This document shows, in pieces, positions 50,795 through 59,039 of a stretch of DNA of 64,000 bases. A program made the translations under genes and the position numbers. The first letter of the stretch is position 1. Each line of letters begins with the position of its first letter. The stretch is taken from positions 62,001 through 126,000 of the forward strand of contig NZ_JASISO010000009.1 in the NCBI RefSeq assembly GCF_030063135.1, given 5' to 3'. Under the pieces are notes generated by a model. The model did not search any database, had not been told where the DNA came from, and saw only the letters and a program-made list of their open reading frames with translations. Source of the DNA: Streptomyces sp. G-G2. GTDB lineage: Bacteria; Actinomycetota; Actinomycetes; Streptomycetales; Streptomycetaceae.

Positions 50795-51553
50795 ATGAAC
50801 AGCTCGAACGGGAACGGCAAGCTCAGCGGAGCGGTCGTGGCGGTGGCCGGGGCGGGCGGGCCCGCGGGCCGCGCCACCCTGATCAGGCTCGCCGAGGCGG
50901 GCGCCACGGTGATAGCGGCCGACGCGGACCCGGCGCGCCTGGCGGAAGCCGTGGACGCCGCCCGGTACGCCCACGGCGGCGCCACCGTCACCGGCGACAC
51001 CGTGGACCTGCTCGACCTGAACGCCACCAAGGAGTGGGCGGCCAGGACCGAGAAGGAGTTCGGTTCGGTCGACGGGGTGGTCCACCTCGTCGGCGGCTGG
51101 CGCGGCAGCACGTCCTTCACCGAGACGGACCTCGCGGACTGGGACTTCCTGGAGAAGCTCCTCATCCGCACGGTGCAGCACACCTCGCTCGCCTTCCACG
51201 ACGGCCTGCTGCGCAGCGACCGCGGCCGCTACGTACTGGTGAGCCAGTCCGGCGCGCACAAGCCGGTCGCCAACAATGCCGCGTACAACGCGGGCAAGGC
51301 GGCGGCCGAGGCGTGGACCCTGGCGCTCGCCGACTCCTTCCGCAAGGCGGGAGGCGAGGACGGCCCGGGCGCCGCGGCTGCGATCCTGGTCATCAAGGCA
51401 CTGGTGCACGACGCGATGCGCGCCGAGCGACCCACTGCGAAGTTCGCGGGCTTCACCGACGTCAAGGAGCTGGCCGAGGCCATCACCAGCGTGTGGGAGC
51501 GGCCCGCCCCGGAAGTGAACGGACAGCGTCTGTGGCTGACCCCGCAACCCTGA
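50795..51553 (+). CDS. Short-chain dehydrogenase/reductase
   Basis: This 252-aa enzyme is a classical SDR. The NAD(P)-binding loop is VVAVAGAGGPAGRATLIRLA (a variant of TGxxxGxG), the acidic ADADPARLAEA after strand two suggests NAD preference, and HLVGGWRGST holds the structural NAG-like turn. The catalytic Ser is in YVLVSQSGAH and the Tyr and Lys in AAYNAGKAAAEAW. Substrate is unknown. GGAGGAGG lies upstream of the ATG. It sits between DUF6421 and the PLP enzyme, overlapping the latter by 22 bp. Confidence 0.88.
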   Translation: MNSSNGNGKLSGAVVAVAGAGGPAGRATLIRLAEAGATVIAADADPARLAEAVDAARYAHGGATVTGDTVDLLDLNATKEWAARTEKEFGSVDGVVHLVGGWRGSTSFTETDLADWDFLEKLLIRTVQHTSLAFHDGLLRSDRGRYVLVSQSGAHKPVANNAAYNAGKAAAEAWTLALADSFRKAGGEDGPGAAAAILVIKALVHDAMRAERPTAKFAGFTDVKELAEAITSVWERPAPEVNGQRLWLTPQP

Positions 51554-52611
51554 GGACCGACGCCCGCAGGCACCACGACCCGGCGGTGCGCGGCTTCGCG
51601 AGCGACAACTACGCGGGAGCGCACCCCGAGGTCATGGCGGCGATCGCCCTCGCCAACGGCGGCCATCAGGTGGCCTACGGCGACGACGAGTACACCGAGC
51701 ACCTGCAGAAGGTCATCCGCAGCCACTTCGGCCCCTACGCCGAGGCCTACCCGGTCTTCAACGGCACCGGCGCCAATGTGACCGCCCTGCAGGCCCTGAC
51801 CGACCGCTGGGGCGCGGTGGTCTGCGCCGAGACGGCGCACATCAATGTCGACGAGGGCGGCGCCCCCGAGCGGATGGCGGGCCTCAAGCTGCTCACCGTG
51901 GCCACGCCGGACGGCAAGCTCACCCCCGAGCTGATCGACCGGCAGGCCTGGGGCTGGGAGGACGAGCACCGGGCGATGCCGCAGGTCGTGTCGATCACCC
52001 AGAACACCGAGCTGGGCACGGTCTACACCCCGGACGAGATCCGGGCGATCTGCGAGCACGCGCACGCGCTGGGGATGAAGGTGCACCTCGACGGCGCCCG
52101 GATATCCAACGCGGCCGCCTCGCTGGACGTGCCGATGCGTACGTTCACCAACGCGGCGGGCGTCGACGTGCTCTCGTACGGCGGCACGAAGAACGGCATG
52201 CTCTTCGGCGAGGCCATCGTGGTCCTCAACCCGGACGCGGTCCGGCAGATGAAGCACATCCGCAAGATGTCGATGCAGCTGGCCTCCAAGATGCGGTTCG
52301 TCTCGGTGCAGCTGGAAGCGCTGCTAGCGAAGGACCTGTGGCTGCGCAATGCCCAGCACTCCAACGCGATGGCGCAGCGGCTCGCGGCCGGCGTGCGGGA
52401 GCTGGAAGGCGTCAAGATCCTCTATCCGGTGCAGGCGAACGCGGTGTTCGCCCGGCTGCCGCACGAGGTCACGCGCAGGCTGCAGAAGCGTTTCCGGTTC
52501 TATTTCTGGGACGAGACGGCGGGCGACGTGCGCTGGATGTGCGGGTTCGACACCCAGGAGGACGATGTGGACGCCTTCCTCCAGGCCCTGAAGGAAGAAC
52601 TGGCCCGGTAG
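51532..52611 (+). CDS. Threonine aldolase-like beta-eliminating lyase
   Basis: This 359-aa PLP enzyme of the low-specificity L-threonine aldolase family cleaves beta-hydroxy amino acids to glycine and an aldehyde. GFASDNYAGAHPEVMAAI opens the family domain, EAYPVFNGTGANVTALQAL and HINVDEGGAPE are PLP-phosphate regions, KVHLDGARISNA carries the PLP Asp, and SYGGTKNGMLFGEAIV has the Schiff-base Lys. The start is taken at GTG 51532 inside the SDR gene, which gives a normal N-terminus. As third gene of the DUF6421 operon it may work on the product of the SDR. A 58-bp palindrome begins 12 bp after its stop. Confidence 0.9.
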   Translation: MADPATLRTDARRHHDPAVRGFASDNYAGAHPEVMAAIALANGGHQVAYGDDEYTEHLQKVIRSHFGPYAEAYPVFNGTGANVTALQALTDRWGAVVCAETAHINVDEGGAPERMAGLKLLTVATPDGKLTPELIDRQAWGWEDEHRAMPQVVSITQNTELGTVYTPDEIRAICEHAHALGMKVHLDGARISNAAASLDVPMRTFTNAAGVDVLSYGGTKNGMLFGEAIVVLNPDAVRQMKHIRKMSMQLASKMRFVSVQLEALLAKDLWLRNAQHSNAMAQRLAAGVRELEGVKILYPVQANAVFARLPHEVTRRLQKRFRFYFWDETAGDVRWMCGFDTQEDDVDAFLQALKEELAR

Positions 52612-52622
52612 AACCCCTGGCT

Positions 52623-52680
52623 GCATAGGTATACCCCACTCCGTAAAGCTATAGACTTACCGAGTGGGGTATACCTATGC
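52623..52680. promoter_or_regulatory. 58-bp near-perfect palindrome over the transglutaminase-like start
   Basis: Arms of 19 perfect bp (52623-52641 and 52662-52680) begin GCATAGGTATACCCCAC. Inward, GTAA/TTAC also pairs, and the centre is CTATAG. In all, 26 of 29 base pairs match. Each arm contains the self-complementary GGTATACC. TATAGA at 52650-52655 could be a -10 element. The downstream arm holds both the GTGGGG ribosome site and the ATG at 52677, so an RNA hairpin would hide them. It may be a double operator, a translation switch, the terminator of the aldolase gene, or several of these. Confidence 0.8.
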
Positions 52681-53297
52681 TCCCGATCATGGAACTCATC
52701 CAGGAACATCCAGGGCTCGCCCCCTATCTTGCGGCCGATGACGTCATCGACCACGGCCACCCACTGGTCCAGCAGACCGCAGACACCCTCTGGGCCGACA
52801 CCGGCGACGCATATTCATACGCCCAGGCCGCCTTCGAGTTCGTCCGCGACACCGTTCCGCACTCGAACGACGCCGGCGACCCCCGCGTCACCTGGCGGGC
52901 CTCCGACGTCCTGGGCCAGCGCACGGGCATCTGCTATGCCAAGTCCCACGCGCTCGCCGCCCTGCTGCGCGCCCGCGCGATCCCGGCCGCCCTCTGCTAC
53001 CAGCTCCTCACCGAGGACGACGGCTCCCACCCGGTGATCCACGGCCTGATCGCCCTCCGGCTGCCGGGCCGCGCCGGCTGGTCCCGGCTGGACCCGCGCG
53101 GCAACAAGCCCGGTGTCGACGCACGGTTCTCGCTGGACACCGAGCGACTTGCCTTCCCCGTACGCCCGGAGCTCGGTGAGATCGACCACCCCGTCCTGTA
53201 CGCCGCCCCGCCGGAGCCGGTGCTCGAAGCCCTGCGCACCGCCCCGGACCGGGCCGCCCTGATGCGGTCGCTGCCGACGGCGGTCCCGGCGTCCTAG
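52677..53297 (+). CDS. Transglutaminase-like cysteine protease-fold protein
   Basis: This 206-aa protein has the transglutaminase core fold. The catalytic Cys is in QRTGICYAKSHALAALLRAR, the His in HPVIHGLIALRL and the Asp in SRLDPRGNKPG. AYSYAQAAFEFVRDTV is the helix before the domain. Bacterial members act as proteases or amidases, and the exact reaction is unknown. There is no signal peptide, so it should be cytosolic. The start at ATG 52677 uses GTGGGG as ribosome site; both lie within a strong palindrome, so expression is likely controlled there. An ATG at 52689 is possible. It is convergent with the MFS gene. Confidence 0.85.
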   Translation: MLPIMELIQEHPGLAPYLAADDVIDHGHPLVQQTADTLWADTGDAYSYAQAAFEFVRDTVPHSNDAGDPRVTWRASDVLGQRTGICYAKSHALAALLRARAIPAALCYQLLTEDDGSHPVIHGLIALRLPGRAGWSRLDPRGNKPGVDARFSLDTERLAFPVRPELGEIDHPVLYAAPPEPVLEALRTAPDRAALMRSLPTAVPAS

Positions 53298-53299
53298 TG

Positions 53300-53322
53300 C
53301 CGCGTCAGGCATCCTGACGCGG
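53300..53322. terminator. Terminator between the transglutaminase-like and MFS genes
   Basis: CCGCGTCAGG at 53300-53309 pairs perfectly with CCTGACGCGG at 53313-53322 around CAT. It starts 3 bp after the transglutaminase-like stop and overlaps the last codons of the convergent MFS gene. Confidence 0.75.
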
Positions 53323-54522
53323 TGCGGGGGCCGTCGTGGACGGGGCGGCGGGGGCGCGGGGGCCCGTGGTCAGCCGGTGCAGGGCCGCCGCCGCGAGCTG
53401 GAGGGCGGCGATGCCGAGGAGCAGCGTCCAGGGCGGCCGCGCCGCCGCCAGGCCCACCAGGGCGGCTCCGGCCGCCGCCGCAGTGATCTTGAGCCCGGCG
53501 CCCAGTGTGAACACCTGGGCCCGGACCGCCTCCGGCGCGTGTTCGGCCCGGATCCGCAGCGTCGCGGTCAGCAGCGGCCCGTCGCACAGCCCGGCCAGCG
53601 CGAAGCAGCCCACGGCCAGCGGCACCGTCGGTGCGAAGGCGGCCCCGGCCAGTGCCACGCCGGTCCCGGCCAGCGACCACCGGGCCAGCCGCCCGGGGTC
53701 GCCCGCCCGCCCCGCCGCCCGGCGCCGGGCCAGCAGCAGCGACCCGCTCAGCGCGCCCACCGCGAAGGCCGTCATCAGCGCGCCCCCGGCGCCGGGCGCT
53801 CCGAGGCTCCTCGTCAGCAGGACCGAGGTGGTGCTCAGCGCGCCGAGGCCGACGAAGGCCAGGGTGGTGGAGGCGGTGACCGCCCGGAGTTCACGGACCC
53901 GCCACAGCGCGGCGAACCCGCCGCCCGCGCCGGGCCGGGGCCCCGCGGCGCGCGGGCGGGTGCGCTGGTCCTCGTACGGAAGCAGGGCGGCCAGTACGGC
54001 GGCCAGCGCGCCCGAACAGGCCAGCACGGCCATCGCCGGGCCCGCCGAACCCAGCGCGGCGATCAGGCTCACCACCGCCGGGGCGGTCACCCCGGCCGCG
54101 TTGTAGGTCGCCGCGTCCCACGCGTACGCCTGGTCGCGCCCGGCGCCCGCCGGGACCAGCGTGGCCACCAGACTGGACAGCCCGCCCGTCACCATCGGCC
54201 CGCAGCCGCCGCCCGCCACCGCCACCGCGATCACCACGGGCAGCGGCGCGCGCCCCACCAGCACCGACAGAGCCGCCACGGCGAGCGCGAAACCCGCGAG
54301 CGCGCCCGCGTGCAGCAGCCGGGGCCGCGCGGTCCGGGCGGCGACGGCTCCCGCGAGCGGGGCGGCCAGCACGTGCGGGGCCAGCCAGGCGGTCAGCACG
54401 AACGCGCCGTCCGAGGCGCGTCCGGTCCGCTCCAGGGCCAGCAGCACCAGCGCGATCCCCATCCCCTCGGAGGCGAACCGCCCGGCCAGCGCCGCGGCCA
54501 GGTAACGCTTGAATCCACGCAT
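53305..54522 (-). CDS. Major facilitator superfamily transporter
   Basis: This 405-aa protein has about twelve membrane helices and the loose pattern of MFS_1/EntS-type exporters: MRGFKRYLAAALAGRFASEG at the N-terminus, AGAVAARTARPRLLHAGAL as the loop 2-3 motif, and GGCGPMVTGGLSSLVATLVP in helix four. The substrate is unknown. Start ATG 54522 has no strong ribosome site. The 150 bp downstream of 54523 contain direct repeats GGGATCAGCCCGCTTCGCG near 54648 and 54669. It is probably transcribed separately from the PlsC gene that lies upstream on the same strand. Confidence 0.83.
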   Translation of the reverse strand: MRGFKRYLAAALAGRFASEGMGIALVLLALERTGRASDGAFVLTAWLAPHVLAAPLAGAVAARTARPRLLHAGALAGFALAVAALSVLVGRAPLPVVIAVAVAGGGCGPMVTGGLSSLVATLVPAGAGRDQAYAWDAATYNAAGVTAPAVVSLIAALGSAGPAMAVLACSGALAAVLAALLPYEDQRTRPRAAGPRPGAGGGFAALWRVRELRAVTASTTLAFVGLGALSTTSVLLTRSLGAPGAGGALMTAFAVGALSGSLLLARRRAAGRAGDPGRLARWSLAGTGVALAGAAFAPTVPLAVGCFALAGLCDGPLLTATLRIRAEHAPEAVRAQVFTLGAGLKITAAAAGAALVGLAAARPPWTLLLGIAALQLAAAALHRLTTGPRAPAAPSTTAPAPRQDA

Positions 54523-54671
54523 ATGACCACCCACCCCCGGGTCGAGACGGTACTCCCGCACGGGTGGAGAGGGGGTCGAGACGGCCCCGAAGGACCGCCT
54601 GGGCCGACCCGGGGCCGACCCGGGGTCAGCCCGCTCCGCCGCCCGGGATCAGCCCGCTTCGCGCCGCGGGA

Positions 54672-55394
54672 TCAGCCCGCTTCGCGGACCTGCGCCGGAG
54701 TGGGCGCGGTACCGCCGAGGTGGGCGGGCAGCCACCAGGAGTCCTCGGTGCCCTTCGGCTTCGTCGGGTACGCGCGCTGCGCGGCCTCCAGCAGCTCCTG
54801 GACGCGCTCGCGCAGCCGCCGGGTGATGGCACCGGCGTACTGGTCGCCGGGCGCCTCCATCGGCTCGCCGACCCGCATGGTCACCGGGATGTGGCTGCGC
54901 TTGAGGTCCTTCGGGTGGCCCTTGGTCCACATCCGCTGGGTGCCCCACAGTGCCACCGGGATCAGCGGGACCCCGGCCTCCTGCGCCATCCGCGCCGCGC
55001 CGGACTTGAAGCTCTTCAGCGTGAAGGACTGGGAGATCGTCGCCTCGGGGAACACCCCGATGATCTCGCCGCCGCGCAGGGAGTCGAGGGCCAGCTGGTA
55101 GGCGTCCTCGCCCTGCTTGCGGTCCACCGGGATGTGCTTCATCGCGCGCATCAGCGGCCCCGACACCTTGTGCCGGAAGACCGACTCCTTCGCCATGAAG
55201 CGGACCAGCCGCTTGGACGGGCGGGCCGTCAGCCCGGCGAAGATGAAGTCGAGGTAGCCGACGTGGTTGGAGACCAGCACCGCGCCGCCCTTGCGCGGGA
55301 TGTTCTCGGTGCCCTTCATGTCGATACGGACGTCCAGCGCCTTGAACAGCGTGTGCGCCGCGCCGATCACCGGGGGGTAGACGAGCTCAGCCAT
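54672..55394 (-). CDS. 1-acyl-sn-glycerol-3-phosphate acyltransferase (PlsC family)
   Basis: This 240-aa enzyme adds a second acyl chain to lysophosphatidate to form phosphatidate, the central phospholipid precursor. The catalytic motif is SNHVGYLDFI (NHxxxxD), the glycerophosphate-binding motif is GVFPEATISQSF (a variant of FPEGTRS with Ala for Gly), and GVPLIPVALWG is block IV. The ATG at 55394 has no clear ribosome site. One short hydrophobic segment near the N-terminus should dock it to the membrane. Streptomyces carry several such paralogues, so whether this is the main PlsC or an accessory copy cannot be told. Confidence 0.9.
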   Translation of the reverse strand: MAELVYPPVIGAAHTLFKALDVRIDMKGTENIPRKGGAVLVSNHVGYLDFIFAGLTARPSKRLVRFMAKESVFRHKVSGPLMRAMKHIPVDRKQGEDAYQLALDSLRGGEIIGVFPEATISQSFTLKSFKSGAARMAQEAGVPLIPVALWGTQRMWTKGHPKDLKRSHIPVTMRVGEPMEAPGDQYAGAITRRLRERVQELLEAAQRAYPTKPKGTEDSWWLPAHLGGTAPTPAQVREAG

Positions 55395-55610
55395 CGTGGG
55401 GAGACCCCGCTTTCTGCCTGGGGAGGTACTCCCGGCCGGAAGTTACGCCATCGTAGGTACGTGGCCATGGGGATCGTGCCCCAAACCTGCCCCGGTGGCC
55501 AGTCCAGATGCCCCCACCAGGCGAGATTCTTGTCACGCCGGGAATGCGGCGCGCCGCGGGCGCGCTCGGATCACCGTAGGGACGGACGAGCGACGGCGAC
55601 GGGAGTGCGC

Positions 55611-55973
55611 GTGCGGGACCAGGGCGAGGGGCGGGCCGTGGGACAACCGGGGAAGAGGGGGCCCGAGCGCCCGCTGGGACGGGCGGAGCTGGGCGCCGAG
55701 CCGGGGGAGCGGGCGACCCTGGTCCAGTTCTCCAGCGCGTTCTGCCAGCCCTGCCGGGCCACCCGCCGGATCCTCGCCGAGGTCGCGGGCATGGTCGAGG
55801 GAGTCACGCACATCGAGATCGACGCGGAGGAGCGCCTCGACCTGGTACGCGAGCTGGGCATCGAGAAGACCCCGACCGTGCTGGTCCTGGACTCCGCCGG
55901 GCGGACCGTGCGGCGGGCCACCGGGATGCCGCGCAAGGCCGATGTGATCGCGGCCCTCGGCGCGGCGGTGTGA
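55611..55973 (+). CDS. Thioredoxin-fold protein with FCQPC active site
   Basis: This 120-aa protein has the thioredoxin fold with active-site Cys residues in QFSSAFCQPCRATRRILAEV. The usual WCGPC is changed to FCQPC, which should alter its redox potential. The cis-Pro region is present as GIEKTPTVLVLDSAGR. The N-terminal 35 residues are Gly/Arg-rich and likely disordered. Start GTG 55611 has GGGAG five bases upstream. It probably reduces or oxidises disulfides of a specific partner. No membrane anchor is seen. It precedes the leader peptide and flavin reductase unit. Confidence 0.85.
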   Translation: MRDQGEGRAVGQPGKRGPERPLGRAELGAEPGERATLVQFSSAFCQPCRATRRILAEVAGMVEGVTHIEIDAEERLDLVRELGIEKTPTVLVLDSAGRTVRRATGMPRKADVIAALGAAV

Positions 55974-56064
55974 ACCGGTGCGTGCGCCCCCACGCAGCGT
56001 GACGCGCCCGACATCTGGCGGCAGCGGCTTGACGCCGTGCGCCAGAGATCGCCAGGCTGGCGCC

Positions 56065-56145
56065 ATGCGGTACGAACTCCTGCTCTACGGACGGGTCCCG
56101 GTGGACCTGGTCCGGTACGCGAGCGCGCGCTGTCGGGGCCACTGA
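56065..56145 (+). CDS. Putative cysteine-type leader peptide
   Basis: A 26-codon frame reads MRYELLLYGRVPVDLVRY, then ASARCRGH and a stop. The pattern VDLxRxxSAxCR is the hallmark of short leader peptides found in Streptomyces ahead of sulfur-related genes. It lies 65 bp before the flavin reductase start. The idea from that family is that ribosome stalling at the late Cys codon (TGT at 56131-56133) changes downstream expression when cysteine is scarce. Here only the peptide pattern and position are seen; a hairpin switch was not worked out. Confidence 0.6.
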   Translation: MRYELLLYGRVPVDLVRYASARCRGH

Positions 56146-56210
56146 TCACCCCACCCCCGCCCGGCCGCACGGCCGACGCAGACGACGCGGCAGAAGGAAG
56201 AGACCCTCCG

Positions 56211-56855
56211 ATGACGATGACGACGACGGCGCCGACCGCACATACCGCCGCTGACGCCACCCCGGCCCCCGCCGACGCCACCGCGGGGCCGGCCTCCGGC
56301 GACGCGAGTCGGCCCGCGGACCCCGCGACCGGCCCCGCCTCCGGTACGACCGGCCCGGCCTCCGGCGGGAGCGCCCTCCCCGGATCGCCCGAGCTCCTGC
56401 GCTCCGTCTTCCGGCAGCACGCCGCCGGGGTCGCGGTGATCACCGCCGAGAGCGACGGCCGCCCCGCGGGCTTCACCGCCACCTCGCTCAACTCCGTCTC
56501 CGCCGACCCTCCGCTGCTCTCGTTCACCATCGGTACCGGGTCGTCCAGCTGGCCCGCGATACGCGACTCCGAGCACGTCGGGGTGCACATACTCGGCGAG
56601 CACCAGAAGGACACGGCCGGGCTGTTCGCCCGGAGTGGCGCCGACCGCTTCGGCCCGGCCACCGACTGGGCGGCGGGGCCGCACGGGGTCCCGGTCCTGG
56701 ACGGCGTACTGGCCTGGCTGGTCTGCCGGATCGTGGCCCGGGTCCCGGCGGGGGAGCACCGGGTGATCATCGCGGAGGCGGTTGTCGGGGACCCGGCCGG
56801 GGACGGTCGCCCCCTGCTGTACCACCAGGGTCGCTTCAACGCGTTGCGCGACTGA
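56211..56855 (+). CDS. Flavin reductase-domain protein
   Basis: This 214-aa protein has a low-complexity head of about 60 residues with repeated Gly-Pro-Ala-Ser-Gly units, then a flavin reductase-like domain. FRQHAAGVAVITAESDGRPA, GFTATSLNSVSADPPLLSFT and VGVHILGEHQKDTAGLFARS are the family motifs, and YHQGRFNAL closes it. It should reduce free FMN or FAD with NAD(P)H for a partner monooxygenase, which is not adjacent. The leader peptide just upstream is of a type tied to sulfur supply, so a link to a sulfonate-type monooxygenase is plausible but unproven. AAGGAAGAG lies before the ATG. Confidence 0.85.
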   Translation: MTMTTTAPTAHTAADATPAPADATAGPASGDASRPADPATGPASGTTGPASGGSALPGSPELLRSVFRQHAAGVAVITAESDGRPAGFTATSLNSVSADPPLLSFTIGTGSSSWPAIRDSEHVGVHILGEHQKDTAGLFARSGADRFGPATDWAAGPHGVPVLDGVLAWLVCRIVARVPAGEHRVIIAEAVVGDPAGDGRPLLYHQGRFNALRD

Positions 56856-57056
56856 ATCGTCCCTGCTGGGGGGGTCGGTCCGGCGTTGGCAAGGTCACAG
56901 TTCACCGGCCTTGCAACCGAGTGGGACCCAGGATGTACTGACGAGTAACATTCCCTTCGGAGCGCGGGCCGCCCCGACCGGGACCGGGCCGACAAGGCGC
57001 CTATGCTGCCTGCATCAAGGCAGCACCAGAAAAGACGATGCAGTAGGAGAGCCGGC

Positions 57057-57842
57057 GTGAGCTTGAGGATCGTTGTCTGTGTGAAGTACGTGCCCGACGC
57101 CACCGGCGACCGGCACTTCGCCGATGACCTGACCGTCGACCGCGACGACGTCGACGGCCTGCTGTCGGAACTCGACGAGTACGCCGTCGAGCAGGCGCTG
57201 CAGATCGCCGGCGAGGCCGACGACGCGGAGATCACCGTGCTGACGGTGGGCCCGGAGGACGCCAAGGACGCCCTGCGCAAGGCGCTGTCCATGGGCGCCG
57301 ACAAGGCGATCCACGTCGAGGACGACGACCTGCACGGCACCGACGTCATGGGCACCTCGCTGGTCCTCGCCAAGGCGATCGAGAAGGCCGGTTACGACCT
57401 GGTCATCACCGGCATGGCCTCGACCGACGGCACCATGGCCGTCCTCCCGGCGATCCTGGCCGAGCGCCTGGGCGTCCCGCAGGTCACCCTGCTCTCCGAG
57501 GTCAAGGTCGAGGACGGCACCGTCAAGGGCCGCCGCGACGGCGACACCGCGAGCGAGCAGCTCGAAGCCTCCCTGCCCGCCGTCGTGTCCGTGACGGACC
57601 AGTCGAGCGAGGCCCGCTACCCGTCCTTCAAGGGCATCATGGCCGCCAAGAAGAAGCCGGTCGAGGCCTGGGACCTGTCCGACCTGGAGCTCGAGGCGGA
57701 CGAGGTCGGCCTCGAGGGCTCCTGGACCGCGGTCGACTCCGCGGCGCAGCGCCCGGCCCGCACCGCGGGCACGATCGTCAAGGACGAGGGCGAGGGCGGC
57801 AAGCAGCTGGCCGAGTTCCTGGTCGGCCAGAAGTTCATCTAA
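57057..57842 (+). CDS. etfB: Electron transfer flavoprotein, beta subunit
   Basis: This 261-aa subunit has the AMP-binding ETF fold: RIVVCVKYVPDATGDRHFAD, then LDEYAVEQALQIAGEADDAE, VLTVGPEDAKDALRKALSMG, LVITGMASTDGTMAVLPAIL and KGRRDGDTASEQLEASLPAV. With the alpha subunit it carries electrons from acyl-CoA dehydrogenases to the respiratory chain through ETF:quinone oxidoreductase. The GTG start has GGAGA six bases upstream. The alpha gene follows after 70 bp. It is almost certainly the housekeeping ETF of fatty acid oxidation, not the nitrogen-fixing FixB/A type. Confidence 0.95.
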   Translation: MSLRIVVCVKYVPDATGDRHFADDLTVDRDDVDGLLSELDEYAVEQALQIAGEADDAEITVLTVGPEDAKDALRKALSMGADKAIHVEDDDLHGTDVMGTSLVLAKAIEKAGYDLVITGMASTDGTMAVLPAILAERLGVPQVTLLSEVKVEDGTVKGRRDGDTASEQLEASLPAVVSVTDQSSEARYPSFKGIMAAKKKPVEAWDLSDLELEADEVGLEGSWTAVDSAAQRPARTAGTIVKDEGEGGKQLAEFLVGQKFI

Positions 57843-57912
57843 GAGCTTCGGCCGTCACGGCACGGTCACGCCCCACCTCCCCCGACTACTTCGCTTTCGC
57901 AGGAGCATCCCC

Positions 57913-58887
57913 ATGGCTGAAGTCCTCGTCTACGTCGACCACGTGGACGGCGCCGTCCGCAAGCCCACCCTCGAACTGCTGACGCTGGCCCGCCGCCTCG
58001 GCGAGCCCGTCGCCGTCGCCCTGGGCGCCGGCGCCGCCGACACCGCCGCCGTGCTCGCCGAGCACGGCGCGGTCAAGGTCCTCACCGCCGACGCCCCCGA
58101 GTTCACCGAGTACCTCGTCGTACCGAAGGTGGACGCGCTCCAGGCCGCCTACGACGCCGTGTCCGCCGCGGGCTCCCTGGCCGCCGTGCTCATCCCGTCC
58201 TCCGCCGAGGGCAAGGAGATCGCGGCCCGCCTCGCCGTCCGCATCGGCTCCGGCATCATCACGGACGCCATCGACCTGGAGGCGGGTGACGAGGGTCCGG
58301 TCGCGACGCAGTCCGCGTTCGCCGCTTCCTTCACCACCAAGTCCCGTGTCTCCAAGGGCACCCCGGTCATCACCGTCAAGCCGAACTCGGCTCCGGTCGA
58401 GGCCGCCCCGGCCGCGGGCGCCGTCGAGGCGCTCGCCGTCACCTTCGGCGCGCTGGCCACCGGCACCAAGGTCGTCTCCCGCACCCCGCGCGAGTCGACC
58501 GGCCGCCCCGAGCTGACCGAGGCCGCGATCGTGGTCTCCGGCGGCCGCGGCGTCAACGGCGCCGAGAACTTCCACATCATCGAGTCGCTCGCCGACTCGC
58601 TCGGTGCAGCCGTCGGCGCCTCCCGCGCCGCCGTGGACGCGGGCTGGTACCCGCACTCCAACCAGGTCGGCCAGACCGGCAAGTCGGTCTCCCCGCAGCT
58701 GTACATCGCCTCCGGCATCTCGGGCGCGATCCAGCACCGCGCGGGCATGCAGACCTCGAAGACCATCGTGGCCATCAACAAGGACTCCGAGGCTCCGATC
58801 TTCGACCTGGTCGACTACGGCGTGGTCGGCGACCTCTTCGCGGTCGTCCCGCAGCTGACCGACGCGATCCAGGCCCGAAAGGGCTGA
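57913..58887 (+). CDS. etfA: Electron transfer flavoprotein, alpha subunit
   Basis: This 324-aa subunit binds FAD and partners EtfB. The N-terminal domain shows [20 protein letters not shown]. The FAD domain carries [37 protein letters not shown] residues near 245, the signature [20 protein letters not shown] and [18 protein letters not shown]. The ATG has AGGAG seven bases upstream. It is the second gene of the etfB-etfA operon, which closes with a strong hairpin at 58909. Confidence 0.96.
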   Translation: MAEVLVYVDHVDGAVRKPTLELLTLARRLGEPVAVALGAGAADTAAVLAEHGAVKVLTADAPEFTEYLVVPKVDALQAAYDAVSAAGSLAAVLIPSSAEGKEIAARLAVRIGSGIITDAIDLEAGDEGPVATQSAFAASFTTKSRVSKGTPVITVKPNSAPVEAAPAAGAVEALAVTFGALATGTKVVSRTPRESTGRPELTEAAIVVSGGRGVNGAENFHIIESLADSLGAAVGASRAAVDAGWYPHSNQVGQTGKSVSPQLYIASGISGAIQHRAGMQTSKTIVAINKDSEAPIFDLVDYGVVGDLFAVVPQLTDAIQARKG

Positions 58888-58908
58888 CCTGCGTCGATAG
58901 CGTGACCC

Positions 58909-58941
58909 GGGGCCGCGTGGTGACTCTCACCACGCGGCCCC
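58909..58941 (+). terminator. Terminator of the etfBA operon
   Basis: GGGGCCGCGTGGTGA at 58909-58923 pairs perfectly with its inverse at 58927-58941 around CTC, 22 bp after the etfA stop. Confidence 0.9.
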
Positions 58942-59039
58942 GCGGTGTTTCCGGCAACCATTGACGGAGCGGAATGCGCTGACTAAATTCTGCTATGCGG
59001 ATCAATGCTTCCGTGTAGCGGAAAAGAGGAGAGTGCACG

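Noticed and set aside
54640..54690. Direct repeats GGGATCAGCCCGCTTCGCG near the MFS and PlsC genes
   Set aside because: Only two or three imperfect copies occur. They are consistent with local duplication at the end of the PlsC gene, and no attachment site or mobile gene is nearby.
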